Origin: Limnobaculum parvum | GTDB taxonomy: Bacteria > Pseudomonadota > Gammaproteobacteria > Enterobacterales > Enterobacteriaceae | Direction of reading: 5' to 3' | DNA: 64,000 bases | NCBI RefSeq assembly: GCF_003096015.2 | Contig: NZ_CP029185.2 | Coordinates: 2,886,001 to 2,950,000 of the forward strand | Shown: positions 8,972 to 18,079 of the stretch, one piece after another | Layout of the letters: each line of letters begins with the position of its first letter | Numbering within the stretch: position 1 is the stretch's first letter | Notes under the pieces: generated by a model | Database searches by the model: none | Seen by the model: only the letters and a program-made list of their open reading frames with translations | What the model was told of the DNA's origin: nothing | Position numbers and translations under genes: made by a program

Positions 8972-10093
8972 ATGTGTAAGCTAAATAAAAAAACAATATC
9001 ACTGATGTTCAGTGGTGCTTTACTGATGCTGTTATTAATTTGGGGAAGCTATCAGGGCATTCATTACACCAGCAAAACCGAGTTTTGCCTCTCCTGCCAT
9101 TCCATGAGCATACCAGCAAAAGAGTATCAGGAAAGTGTCCATTTTAAGAATGCTTCCGGCGTAAGGGCGGAATGCAAAGACTGCCACATTCCGCCCGGAA
9201 TTATTCCGACACTGGTCCGTAAAACTCAGGCAGTAGGCGAACTTTATTATCAATGGGTCTCCCCTTCTATCGATACTCCAGAGAAATTTGAAGCTAAACG
9301 AGCCGAATTGGCCCATAAAGAGTGGTCTCGTATGGCGGCAAACAATTCTGCTGCCTGTAAATCCTGCCACAGTTATCAAGCGATGGATCATGGCAAGCAA
9401 TCCGCCGCCGCCGCACAACAAATGACCACCGCAGCAGGGAAAGATAGCCAATGTATCGACTGCCATAAAGGCATTGCACACCGTAAACCGGATATCAGTA
9501 GCGGTTTTCGTGATGATTTCAATAAGCTTCAGCAACAGGCACAACAATTACCTGAAAGCCATGAGCTATTCACGCTGAGCGATAAAAAGATCACCGCGGC
9601 GGTCAATGGTGAAGCCGGTAAAGCCCAGCTAATGCCAGCCACAAAAGTCACCGTACTGGCACATCAGGATCAGCAAGTACAAATAGAAATCACCGGCTGG
9701 CGTGAAAGCAGTGGCCGGGGAAGAGTGATCACCCAATATCCCGGCAAGCGCGTATTCAGCGCCGTACTGGATGATTCGCTCCTACCGGCAGTAAAAGTCC
9801 TTAGCCAACAGGAAGACCCAGTTTCCCACCAGCAGTGGGAACAGATTAGCGTTACCGCTTGGACATCCCAAGAAGGATTCAGCGCCAATCTACAACCCGT
9901 GTGGCAATACGCAGAGAGTATGTTGAAATCCACCTGCAGTTCCTGTCACAGCACACCCCCGACGACTCAATATAACGCCAACGGCTGGATTGCTGGATTA
10001 AAAGCCATGTCCACCTATTACCGATTATCCAAGCAGGAAGAGAGCACCTTGCTGAAATACCTGCAAACCCATGCCAGCGATACCAAAGAATAA
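8972..10093 (+). CDS. torC: Pentahaem c-type cytochrome, TorC/TorY family
   Basis: A 373-residue membrane-anchored cytochrome that passes electrons from menaquinol to the periplasmic TMAO reductase. An uncleaved N-terminal helix (residues 10-27) is followed by a NapC/NirT domain with four haem sites: C39-H43, C68-H72, C129-H133 and C161-H165. A fifth site, C322-H326, sits in the C-terminal domain, the arrangement of TorC. The start at 8972 follows AGAGAGA; the frame continues upstream to 8882, but that extension has no ribosome site and would bury the anchor. It is followed by torA after 21 bases. Confidence 0.88.
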   Translation: MCKLNKKTISLMFSGALLMLLLIWGSYQGIHYTSKTEFCLSCHSMSIPAKEYQESVHFKNASGVRAECKDCHIPPGIIPTLVRKTQAVGELYYQWVSPSIDTPEKFEAKRAELAHKEWSRMAANNSAACKSCHSYQAMDHGKQSAAAAQQMTTAAGKDSQCIDCHKGIAHRKPDISSGFRDDFNKLQQQAQQLPESHELFTLSDKKITAAVNGEAGKAQLMPATKVTVLAHQDQQVQIEITGWRESSGRGRVITQYPGKRVFSAVLDDSLLPAVKVLSQQEDPVSHQQWEQISVTAWTSQEGFSANLQPVWQYAESMLKSTCSSCHSTPPTTQYNANGWIAGLKAMSTYYRLSKQEESTLLKYLQTHASDTKE

Positions 10094-10114
10094 AAATACA
10101 ATGAGGATATTTCT

Positions 10115-12607
10115 ATGAGTTTTCAAAAAATTAGTTCATCAAGACGTCGTTTCATTCAAGGCATGATGGCCACCGGAGCCCTGAGTGCTATCACCACCGG
10201 TCCATTAATGGGCCGGGCTTGGGCGGCCGAAGCCAGCCCAGAACAGTGGATTCAATCCGGCTCTCACTTCGGTGCGTTTGAAGCCAAAGTGGTGAATGGT
10301 GAATGGGTTGATACACGTCCATTTAAACATGACAAATTTCCTTGTGACATGCTGAAGGCGGTAAAAGAGATCGTCTATAACCCCTCTCGCGTTCGCTATC
10401 CCATGGTTCGCCTTGACTGGCTGCTCAAACGCGAAAAATCCGATCGCTCACAGCGTGGTGATAATCGTTTCGTGCGTGTTACTTGGGATCAGGCGCTGGA
10501 TCTATTCTGGCAAGAACTGGAACGAGTACAGAAGCAATACGGTTCATCTGGCGTATTTACTGGTCTTGCCGACTGGCAGATGGTCGGTAAATTACACAAA
10601 GCTGGCGGTGCGATAGACCGAGCGCTCGGTATGCACGGCAGCTATGTGACTACCGTAGGTGACTACTCTGCGGCGGCGGCTCAGGTAGTGCTTCCACATG
10701 TGATTGGTTCACTTGAAGTGTATGAACAGCAAACGTCATTACCGCTGGTGATTGAAAATACCAATACCATCATTCTTTGGGGCTGTGACCCAATAAAAAA
10801 TCTGCAGATTGAGTATCTGGTTCCTGACCACGAGCCTTTTGGCTACTGGCAACAAATCAAAGATAAAGTGTCTCAGGGGAAAATGAAGGTGATCAGCATC
10901 GATCCGGTGCGCAGCAAAACGCAAAATTATCTGGGCTGCGAGCAGTTGGCGCTCAATCCGCAGACGGATGTAGCACTCATGCTGGGTCTGGCCCATACCT
11001 TGTATAGTGAAAAACTCTACAATGCAGATTTTGTGAAAGAATACAGCGTTGGTTTTGATCAGTTCCTGCCTTATCTTATGGGTGAAACTGACAAACAGCC
11101 GAAAGATGCCAAGTGGGCCGCCGCCATTTGCGGTATTGATGCAGAAAAAATACGTGAATTAGCCCATCAGTTAGTTAAAGGTCGTACCCAATTTATGGGG
11201 GGATGGTGTGTACAACGAATGCATCACGGTGAGCAATATCCGTGGATGCTGGTGGTTCTAGCAACTATGGTGGGTCAAATTGGCTTGCCCGGTGGCGGAG
11301 TGGGATTTGGCTGGCACTATAACGGTGGTGGCACGGTCACCTCTAAAGGGCCGGTGTTGTCTGGCCTAGGTGGATTAAGCCACCCACCAAAAGCGGTTCA
11401 TGCCGCGGATTTTCGTGGCGCATCGCCACACATTCCCGTTTCCCGCATGGTGGACTGTTTACTCTCTCCGGGTAAAAAACTGGCCTTCAATGGCGAAACA
11501 CTTACCTTCCCAGATATAAAAATGGCTATTTTCACCGCCGCTAATCCATTCCATGCCCAGCAAGATCGCAACCGCATGATAGAAGCTTGGAAAAAGCTTG
11601 AAACCATCATTGTCCTTGACCACCAGTGGACGGCTTCCTGTCGCTTTGCCGATATTGTCCTACCGGTTACCACCCGCTATGAACGTAACGATATCGAGCA
11701 ATTTGGTACCCATTCCAATAAAGGACTGATGGCCATTCGCCAAGTGGTTAAACCACAATTTGAAGCACGCCACGACTTCGATATTTTTACCGATTTGTGT
11801 AAGCGTTTTAATCAGAATGAAATTTACAGCGAAAAACTGACAGAAATGCAGTGGATTAAACGTCTGTATGACGAAGGCCGTAAGCAAGGTCAAGATACGG
11901 GTGTAACCATGCCTGATTTTGACACCTTCTGGAATGGTGAAGGTTACATCGAATATCCGGCAGGAACGCCGTGGGTGCGTCATGGTGAATTCAGAGAATC
12001 ACCGGATCTCAACCCGCTGGGCACCCCGTCTGGGCTGATAGAGATATACAGTAAGACCATCGCCGGATTCAACTATCAGGATTGTCCAGGCCATCCAGTC
12101 TGGCTGGAGCCGTTTGAACGCAGCCACAGCGGCAAACAGGCTGAAGCATATCCACTTCACCTGCAATCCTGCCATCCGGATAAGCGCTTACATTCTCAAA
12201 TTTGCTCCAGCGATAACTATCGCAAGACTTATGCTGTCAACGGGCGTGAGCCGCTGTATATCAGCCCGGCTGATGCAAAAGCGCGTGGGCTGAAAAATGG
12301 CGACATCGCCAGAGTATTTAATGCCCGTGGGCAGGTATTAGCCGGCGTAGTTATCAGCGAAGATTACGTGACGGGAGTGGTTCGTATTCATGAAGGTGCC
12401 TGGTATTCCCCACTAGAAGGCGGCAAAGCCGGTACGCTTTGCACCTATGGCGACCCTAACGTACTGAGTGCGGATATAGGAACATCTCAGCTTGCTCAAG
12501 GCCCTTCCGCTCATACGGCCATTGTACAGGTTGAACGCTATCAGGGAACCATCCCTGCCGTAACCGGTTTTGGTGGTCCTCAACAGGTTCAAGGTACGCA
12601 TGCATGA
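10115..12607 (+). CDS. torA: Trimethylamine N-oxide reductase, molybdopterin subunit
   Basis: An 830-residue periplasmic molybdoenzyme reducing TMAO to trimethylamine as a terminal electron acceptor. A Tat signal (SSRRRFIQG then a hydrophobic stretch and an A-W-A cleavage site near residue 37) is present. The bis-MGD fold shows WCVQRM, GQIGLPGGG and CRFADIVLP motifs shared with E. coli TorA. The molybdenum serine is expected at S185 in GDYSAAAAQ. Identity to TorA seems higher than to BisC or TorZ. GAGGA precedes the ATG. It overlaps torD by 4 bases. Confidence 0.9.
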   Translation: MSFQKISSSRRRFIQGMMATGALSAITTGPLMGRAWAAEASPEQWIQSGSHFGAFEAKVVNGEWVDTRPFKHDKFPCDMLKAVKEIVYNPSRVRYPMVRLDWLLKREKSDRSQRGDNRFVRVTWDQALDLFWQELERVQKQYGSSGVFTGLADWQMVGKLHKAGGAIDRALGMHGSYVTTVGDYSAAAAQVVLPHVIGSLEVYEQQTSLPLVIENTNTIILWGCDPIKNLQIEYLVPDHEPFGYWQQIKDKVSQGKMKVISIDPVRSKTQNYLGCEQLALNPQTDVALMLGLAHTLYSEKLYNADFVKEYSVGFDQFLPYLMGETDKQPKDAKWAAAICGIDAEKIRELAHQLVKGRTQFMGGWCVQRMHHGEQYPWMLVVLATMVGQIGLPGGGVGFGWHYNGGGTVTSKGPVLSGLGGLSHPPKAVHAADFRGASPHIPVSRMVDCLLSPGKKLAFNGETLTFPDIKMAIFTAANPFHAQQDRNRMIEAWKKLETIIVLDHQWTASCRFADIVLPVTTRYERNDIEQFGTHSNKGLMAIRQVVKPQFEARHDFDIFTDLCKRFNQNEIYSEKLTEMQWIKRLYDEGRKQGQDTGVTMPDFDTFWNGEGYIEYPAGTPWVRHGEFRESPDLNPLGTPSGLIEIYSKTIAGFNYQDCPGHPVWLEPFERSHSGKQAEAYPLHLQSCHPDKRLHSQICSSDNYRKTYAVNGREPLYISPADAKARGLKNGDIARVFNARGQVLAGVVISEDYVTGVVRIHEGAWYSPLEGGKAGTLCTYGDPNVLSADIGTSQLAQGPSAHTAIVQVERYQGTIPAVTGFGGPQQVQGTHA

Positions 12608-13251
12608 TAAGAACTGATAATCTGGCCCGGGAACGGGCCAATATTTACCGTTGGTTTGCTTGCCTGCTGTTTCAGGAGCTCTCGGTTACGGATATAGCGT
12701 CATTGAACTCACCGGAACTTCAGCAACTACTGCGCGGGCTGAAATCGATTCCTGAGCTGCACCTTCCTGCCGATTTATTTCGGCGTAAATTGAAGGCGTT
12801 AGCCAACCGCCCGAACAATCAGCTTGAACTGGCTGCCGATTATGCAGAATTGTTTCTGATGGCTCCACCGAGTGGGGTTTCTCCCTACGCCGGACACTAT
12901 CCGCATAGCTCCCCGGCGGAAGAACGGATCCTGATGGATCAATGGCTAAATCGTCTGAAACAGCAAACCAGCAACAATGAGGCGGCGGATCATCTGGCCG
13001 TGCAACTTGCCGTAATGGCATTATTGATTGAATCACTCGATGACCTGTCGCCTTCCTTTACTTCACAACGTCAATACCTCAACGAGCGTTTACTTAGCTG
13101 GTTACCTAGCTTGGTTAAATTATGTCAACAACGAGATAAATTTGGCTTCTATTCATCACTGCTTCGGTTACTCAAAAGCTATATTTTGCAAGATGAACAG
13201 TATTTAACTGAGTGCATTCATACATCATCTTCATCGATACAAACCCCATAA
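12604..13251 (+). CDS. torD: TorD-type molybdoenzyme chaperone
   Basis: A 215-residue all-helical cytoplasmic chaperone of the TorD family, which binds the TorA Tat signal and apoenzyme and helps cofactor insertion. The family pattern E-L-A-A-D-Y-A-E-L-F with PSGVSPYAGHYP after it is visible near residues 77-100. The ATGA overlap with torA indicates coupled translation. Length is normal for the family. Confidence 0.87.
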   Translation: MIRTDNLARERANIYRWFACLLFQELSVTDIASLNSPELQQLLRGLKSIPELHLPADLFRRKLKALANRPNNQLELAADYAELFLMAPPSGVSPYAGHYPHSSPAEERILMDQWLNRLKQQTSNNEAADHLAVQLAVMALLIESLDDLSPSFTSQRQYLNERLLSWLPSLVKLCQQRDKFGFYSSLLRLLKSYILQDEQYLTECIHTSSSSIQTP

Positions 13252-13262
13252 ACCACGTTTTT

Positions 13263-13302
13263 CTTACCAATAACCATTCCATAATAGAAGGTTATTGGTA
13301 AG
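13263..13302 (+). terminator. Hairpin after torD
   Basis: A perfect 13-bp stem, CTTACCAATAACC pairing with its complement, encloses a 14-base loop, starting 12 bases after torD. There is no T run after it, so it may be an RNA-stabilising 3' hairpin rather than a classic terminator. Confidence 0.45.
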
Positions 13303-13516
13303 TTCTCCCCAAAAAAACCATCTAAGTAATATTAAGAAAATGCGATAAACAGGTATAACAATAAGTAAATCTACCGGTTTTTTTTAGGACTGAAAGTGTG
13401 TGGAATTAGCGGTCATCCCCCGGCAAAATACCTTCCAAGCAAGCATGGCTCAGCAGCGTTAACGCTTCATCAATGAGTCGATGACTATTCCAATTTTGTC
13501 TTAGAGGTACCAAATA

Positions 13517-13978
13517 GTGAAACTGAATATTATCAATAAATATACTGTTCCTGGCCTGATAGCTGTTGTTTTTGGATTTGGTGCTTTTCAGGCTTATCAC
13601 ACTTATGACAACCACCAAAGCTACACCTTAAGCAGTACCACCAAACATGCGAATAAAGCAAAAATGGATGTTGTTGCCGAGCCAACAAATCTGACGCTGT
13701 TTAGCCAGGCAACCACCGCACCTAAAAATGCCGTTCAGGCACCACCGGTCGCAGTAGAAGTTAGCGCCATTGTCTACAGCAGTGATACGGATTTATCGAT
13801 GGCCACGCTCAAGCAAGGAAGTGAAGAAATTAACTATCGCGTTGGTGAAATGCTTAAAGGTTACAGTGACGTGTTTGTTGACTCTATTGATAAGGATGGG
13901 ATCCATCTGCGTAATAAAGGCAACATGGAAACCGTGAAGTTAAAACAACCTGATTATATGAAAGGGCACGCAGTATAG
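13517..13978 (+). CDS. Orphan GspC-like homology-region protein
   Basis: A 153-residue protein with GTG start (GAGGT upstream). A short N-terminal membrane helix (residues 12-27) is followed by a low-complexity linker and a C-terminal domain of about 75 residues. That domain resembles the HR domain of type II secretion GspC or PilP-like proteins: hydrophobic strand, S-S-D-T-D-L-S turn, NYRVGEML, IDKDGIHLRNKGNMETVKL. No other secretion genes are nearby, so its partner is unknown. It could be a remnant of a gsp locus or a stand-alone inner-membrane protein. Confidence 0.65.
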   Translation: MKLNIINKYTVPGLIAVVFGFGAFQAYHTYDNHQSYTLSSTTKHANKAKMDVVAEPTNLTLFSQATTAPKNAVQAPPVAVEVSAIVYSSDTDLSMATLKQGSEEINYRVGEMLKGYSDVFVDSIDKDGIHLRNKGNMETVKLKQPDYMKGHAV

Positions 13979-14258
13979 TCAGGATGTTAACGATAAGTCC
14001 GAATAGCTCCGTTCTCACTCATCGTATCATAATGGAAGTATTAAGTTAGCAGACAGGGACTGTCTGGAAAAACTCGCTGCGTGATTTGGATGGTAATCGC
14101 AGTAATCAGGGAAGATATATCCCCTAAAATAAAGCCGTAGGGAAGCGGCTATGTTACAAGCAGGAAGCGATTAAAAGGATACGTTGCACAATCGGGATGA
14201 TGCAGTAACAGCTAATGAGCCTCGTCGTTATCGCTGTTATTGATGTGCATAATAGAAC
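13979..14258. other. Intergenic region between GspC-like gene and valS terminator
   Basis: About 280 bases with no ORF that has a ribosome site and reasonable length. Nothing recognisable was seen other than the terminator at its right edge. Confidence 0.5.
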
Positions 14259-14289
14259 GGCCCCGCCAGTTATGGTGGGGCCGTTTTTT
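14259..14289. terminator. Rho-independent terminator at the valS 3' side
   Basis: A 10-bp GC-rich stem (GGCCCCGCCA with TGGTGGGGCC, one G-T pair) with a 4-base loop is followed by a run of seven T on the plus strand. It lies between the converging GspC-like gene and valS and may serve the plus-strand transcript mainly. Confidence 0.8.
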
Positions 14290-14327
14290 TATATCTTCCG
14301 AAAAATTAATCAGAAAACTTCATCAGC

Positions 14328-17183
14328 TTACAAAGCAGCGATGATCGCCTTCTGATCCAGCAGTTTGGCTTTATCGTCGATAAAGGTAGCTAAACGCTCA
14401 CGCTCTTTAGCCACAACCGCTTCCGGAGCACGAGAAACAAAACCTTCATTTTCCAGCTTGCTCTCAATACGCTCAATTTCTTCTTCGATGCGCGACACTT
14501 CTTTCGCCAGACGCTCCAACTCAGCGGCTTTATCTACCAGACCCGCCATTGGAATTAACAGCTCGGCACCTTCCACCAGTTTGGTTACAGAAACCGGGCC
14601 TTTATCACCGGCTGGCAGAATGGTCATCGACGACAGACGCGCCAGCGTTTTAATAAAGTTCTCGTTTTCCATCACTCGGCTTTGAGCTATCGGACTGGCT
14701 TCACGCAGTAACACATCTAGCAGTTTACCCGGCGCAATATTCATCTCGGCACGGATATTACGCACCGCAACGATGGCCTGCTTGATCCACTCCAGTGAAT
14801 CCCGAGCGGCTTTATCGTCCAGCGCTGCATCATACTCCGGCATTGGTTGCAGCATGATGGTATCCGCAGTGATGTTTTTCAACAGTTTCACGCGCTGCCA
14901 GATAGTTTCGGTGATAAATGGAATGATTGGATGCGCTAAACGCAGTAATGACTCCAATACGTGGACCAGCGTATGACGAGTACCGCGCAGCGCTGTTTCA
15001 GAACCTGAATTCATCACCGGCTTCGCCAGCTCCAAATACCAGTCACAGAACTGGTTCCAAGTAAATTCATACAGAATGTTGGCAGCCATATCGAAACGAT
15101 AGCTATCCAGTGCCTCACGATAGACTTTCACCGTCTGGTTAAACTCCGCCAGAATCCAGCGATCTGCCAGCGAAAGCTCTTTCTCTCCACCGTTTTGACC
15201 ACAATCCTGATCTTCAGTGTTCATTAATACAAAGCGGCTGGCGTTCCACAGCTTGTTACAGAAGTTACGGTAACCTTCCAGACGTTTCATATCCCAATTG
15301 ATATCGCGACCGGTTGAGGCTAACGCCGTCAACGTAAAACGCAGGGCATCCGTACCGTGCGCTTCAATACCGTCCGGGAATTGCTTCTCGGTGCGCTTAC
15401 GGATTTTCTCCGCCAGTTGCGGCTGCATCATGTTACCGGTGCGTTTTTCTAACAGGCCATCCAGAGAGATACCGTCTATCATATCCAGCGGATCAATAAC
15501 GTTACCCTTGGTTTTGGACATTTTCTGTCCTTCATCGTCACGGATAAGGCCTGTCACGTAGACGTTTTTAAACGGTACCTGTGGTTTGCCATTTTCATCT
15601 TTAATAAAGTGCATGGTCAGCATGATCATGCGGGCAATCCAGAAGAAGATAATATCAAAACCACTAACCAATACATTGGTTGGGTGGAAGGTACGTAAAT
15701 CCTCTGTATTTTCCGGCCAGCCTAGGGTTGAGAAAGTCCATAACCCGGAGGAGAACCAAGTATCCAGCACGTCTTCGTCCTGAGTCAGCACCACGTCAGC
15801 CGGGATGTTATTCTCTTGGCGCACTTCTTCTTCGTTACGGGCAACGTATACGTTGCCTTCTGCGTCATACCACGCAGGGATACGGTGTCCCCACCATAAT
15901 TGGCGGGAAATACACCAGTCCTGAATATCGCGCATCCAAGAGAAGTACATATTTTCATACTGCTTAGGCACGAACTGAATATCGCCATTTTCAACCGCTT
16001 CAATGGCAACTTTGGCCAGAGGAGCAGTACGTACATACCATTGGTCGGTTAGCATAGGTTCGATAACCACACCGCCACGGTCGCCATAAGGAACCGTTAA
16101 GTCATGCGGTTTAATCTCTTCCAGCAGGCCAAGACCATCAAAGGCGGCAACCACGGCTTTACGTGCGGCAAAACGCTCTAACCCACGCAGCTCAGACGGT
16201 AACGCATCGAGATAAACTTCACTTGGTTCACCATTGGTATCAAATATCTCTGCGCTATCGCGGATATCGCCATCGAAGGTCAGAATATTGATCATTGGTA
16301 GAGCGTGACGACGTCCAACTTCATAGTCGTTAAAGTCATGGGCCGGGGTGATTTTCACACAGCCGGTACCTTTTTCCATATCCGCATGTTCATCACCCAC
16401 CACCGGAATACGGCGATTTACCAGCGGCAGGACAACATACTTGCCGATAAGGTCTTTATAGCGAGGATCTTCTGGATTAACGGCTACGCCGGTATCGCCC
16501 AGTACCGTTTCAGGACGCGTGGTGGCAACCACCAAATAATCTTTACCGTCCGCGGTTTTTACGCCATCGGCCAGTGGATAGCGCAGGTGCCACATGGAAC
16601 CTTTGGTTTCACGGTTTTCTACTTCCAGATCGGAAATCGCCGTACGCAGTTTTGGATCCCAGTTAACCAATCGTTTACCGCGATAAATCAGGTTCTCTTT
16701 GTGTAGGCGAACGAATACCTCTTTTACCGCATTAGAGAGGCTTTCATCCATGGTAAAGCGTTCACGCCCCCAATCGACGGAAGCACCTAAACGGCGCATT
16801 TGGCCGGTGATGGTGCCACCTGATTCGGCTTTCCACTGCCAGATTTTGTCGATAAAGGCTTCACGGCCGTAGTCGTGACGCGTTTTGTTCTCTTCAGCAG
16901 CAATTTTACGCTCCACCACCATCTGGGTCGCGATACCTGCGTGGTCAGTTCCTGTCTGCCAAAGGGTATTTTTTCCCTGCATGCGCTGATAGCGGATCAT
17001 GGCATCCATGATGGTCTGCTGGAATGCGTGTCCCATATGCAGGCTACCGGTTACATTCGGCGGAGGAATGACGATGCAGTAGCTTTCTTTGCTGGTGTCG
17101 CCATTCGGCTTAAAGTAGCCACTCTCTTCCCAATGTTGATAGAGGGACTGTTCGATGTCTTGCGGGTTATATGTTTTTTCCAT
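14328..17183 (-). CDS. valS: Valyl-tRNA synthetase
   Basis: A 951-residue class I aminoacyl-tRNA synthetase, the same length as E. coli ValS. The HIGH motif is H49-M-G-H52 after PPNVTGSL, and the KMSKS equivalent is KMSKT near residues 554-558. An editing (CP1) domain is present with TTRPETVLGDTGVAVNP. A C-terminal coiled coil (heptads of E/R/L from about 880 on) is typical of ValRS. It follows holC by 16 bases, the conserved enterobacterial order. Confidence 0.97.
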   Translation of the reverse strand: MEKTYNPQDIEQSLYQHWEESGYFKPNGDTSKESYCIVIPPPNVTGSLHMGHAFQQTIMDAMIRYQRMQGKNTLWQTGTDHAGIATQMVVERKIAAEENKTRHDYGREAFIDKIWQWKAESGGTITGQMRRLGASVDWGRERFTMDESLSNAVKEVFVRLHKENLIYRGKRLVNWDPKLRTAISDLEVENRETKGSMWHLRYPLADGVKTADGKDYLVVATTRPETVLGDTGVAVNPEDPRYKDLIGKYVVLPLVNRRIPVVGDEHADMEKGTGCVKITPAHDFNDYEVGRRHALPMINILTFDGDIRDSAEIFDTNGEPSEVYLDALPSELRGLERFAARKAVVAAFDGLGLLEEIKPHDLTVPYGDRGGVVIEPMLTDQWYVRTAPLAKVAIEAVENGDIQFVPKQYENMYFSWMRDIQDWCISRQLWWGHRIPAWYDAEGNVYVARNEEEVRQENNIPADVVLTQDEDVLDTWFSSGLWTFSTLGWPENTEDLRTFHPTNVLVSGFDIIFFWIARMIMLTMHFIKDENGKPQVPFKNVYVTGLIRDDEGQKMSKTKGNVIDPLDMIDGISLDGLLEKRTGNMMQPQLAEKIRKRTEKQFPDGIEAHGTDALRFTLTALASTGRDINWDMKRLEGYRNFCNKLWNASRFVLMNTEDQDCGQNGGEKELSLADRWILAEFNQTVKVYREALDSYRFDMAANILYEFTWNQFCDWYLELAKPVMNSGSETALRGTRHTLVHVLESLLRLAHPIIPFITETIWQRVKLLKNITADTIMLQPMPEYDAALDDKAARDSLEWIKQAIVAVRNIRAEMNIAPGKLLDVLLREASPIAQSRVMENENFIKTLARLSSMTILPAGDKGPVSVTKLVEGAELLIPMAGLVDKAAELERLAKEVSRIEEEIERIESKLENEGFVSRAPEAVVAKERERLATFIDDKAKLLDQKAIIAAL

Positions 17184-17199
17184 GGTATTTTTATATCAT

Positions 17200-17649
17200 T
17201 CAGATGGTTGGCGGCGTTGCCGTAGACAGATTAAAACCGACGCTGCGATAAACTTTATAACGTTCGCGCGCCAACTGCTTTAAATCGTCTTCATGTGGAA
17301 CAAAGTCTATCACTTCATAGAATGCCGTAGCAAAATCTGGAAATTGACTCTGTAGATTAATCAGAAGATCCCGTGGTGCGTTGCTGCGTTTACCGGGCCA
17401 GCACAGCTCCACCGGCGCTCCATATTTAGGGCCTTCACCGGCCAGGTTATGAGGAACAAACCGATCGGTATCCAACGTCCATAGTGCTTCATCCAACTGC
17501 TCTGCCTGTTGTTGGGTTTCGCAGGCGATGAGTACGCGTTTCCCCATGCGCCAACGTTCAGCCACAATGCTACAGGTCAGCGCTTCGCAGGCTGAGAGCC
17601 CCTGTGATGAGTTGCTGTGGTCGAGCAGATAAAATGATGCTGTTTTCAT
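17200..17649 (-). CDS. holC: DNA polymerase III chi subunit
   Basis: A 149-residue protein matching the chi subunit, which links the clamp loader to single-strand binding protein. It begins MKTASFYLLDH, and the GKRVLIACETQQQAEQLDEALW segment is the family core. The start at 17649 fits E. coli HolC; the frame is open 61 codons further upstream but that extension translates hairpin-rich intergenic DNA. It sits between pepA and valS as in E. coli. Confidence 0.93.
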   Translation of the reverse strand: MKTASFYLLDHSNSSQGLSACEALTCSIVAERWRMGKRVLIACETQQQAEQLDEALWTLDTDRFVPHNLAGEGPKYGAPVELCWPGKRSNAPRDLLINLQSQFPDFATAFYEVIDFVPHEDDLKQLARERYKVYRSVGFNLSTATPPTI

Positions 17650-17757
17650 AGTTGGCGTTGGGTGATCACTTTGTTTAGTCGTTAAGGCATACCGTGATTG
17701 TTGAGTTGATAAGTTAGCTTCAGAGGATATTCCGGCCGTAAATACAATGTCTACATA

Positions 17758-17920
17758 TGGGCATTGTGCCCAGCCGGAAGACCGCCCGTACTTAGCATCG
17801 GAGCACGTCGGGCCTAGTCTGCCTACGGGCACTTACAAAATACCGAAGGTATTTTGCCCTTCGGGCCAGCGCTAGCGCTGTTCAAACAGGCAAAGCCTGT
17901 TTGTCGTTGGCTTACGCCAA
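17758..17920. repeat. Chain of consecutive small hairpins between holC and pepA
   Basis: At least six short perfect or near-perfect inverted repeats lie almost end to end. They are at 17758-17772, 17821-17830, 17837-17855 (AAAATACC stem), 17856-17866 (GCCC stem), 17867-17880 (self-complementary CAGCGCTAGCGCTG), 17884-17902 (AAACAGGC stem) and 17907-17920 (TTGGC stem). They are too regular to be chance and do not resemble one terminator. They could be a mosaic of REP/BIME-like extragenic repeats. Confidence 0.7.
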
Positions 17921-17975
17921 GTCGACCCCACGGCAGCCTCTCCCTCGATTAGCTTTATTTATAACTTAATAACTT

Positions 17976-18000
17976 AAGGAGCACGCGTGGCGTGCTCCTT
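17976..18000. terminator. Hairpin between pepA and holC
   Basis: A perfect 10-bp stem AAGGAGCACG with a 5-base loop lies about 80 bases after the pepA stop. It is followed by only a weak T stretch in either direction, so it may be a pepA terminator or another extragenic hairpin. Confidence 0.45.
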
Positions 18001-18079
18001 TAATCACATAGATTGACATGATAATACCATGTCATACAGGTAACAGAAATAAACAACGTACGGCTTATATCAGTGCCTG

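Noticed and set aside
13406..13618. 70-codon minus-strand frame overlapping the GspC-like start
   Set aside because: It is antisense to the GspC-like gene, which has a ribosome site and a membrane helix in place.
17650..17832. N-terminal extension of HolC by 61 codons
   Set aside because: It translates hairpin-rich intergenic DNA, has no ribosome site, and HolC length fits the internal ATG at 17649.
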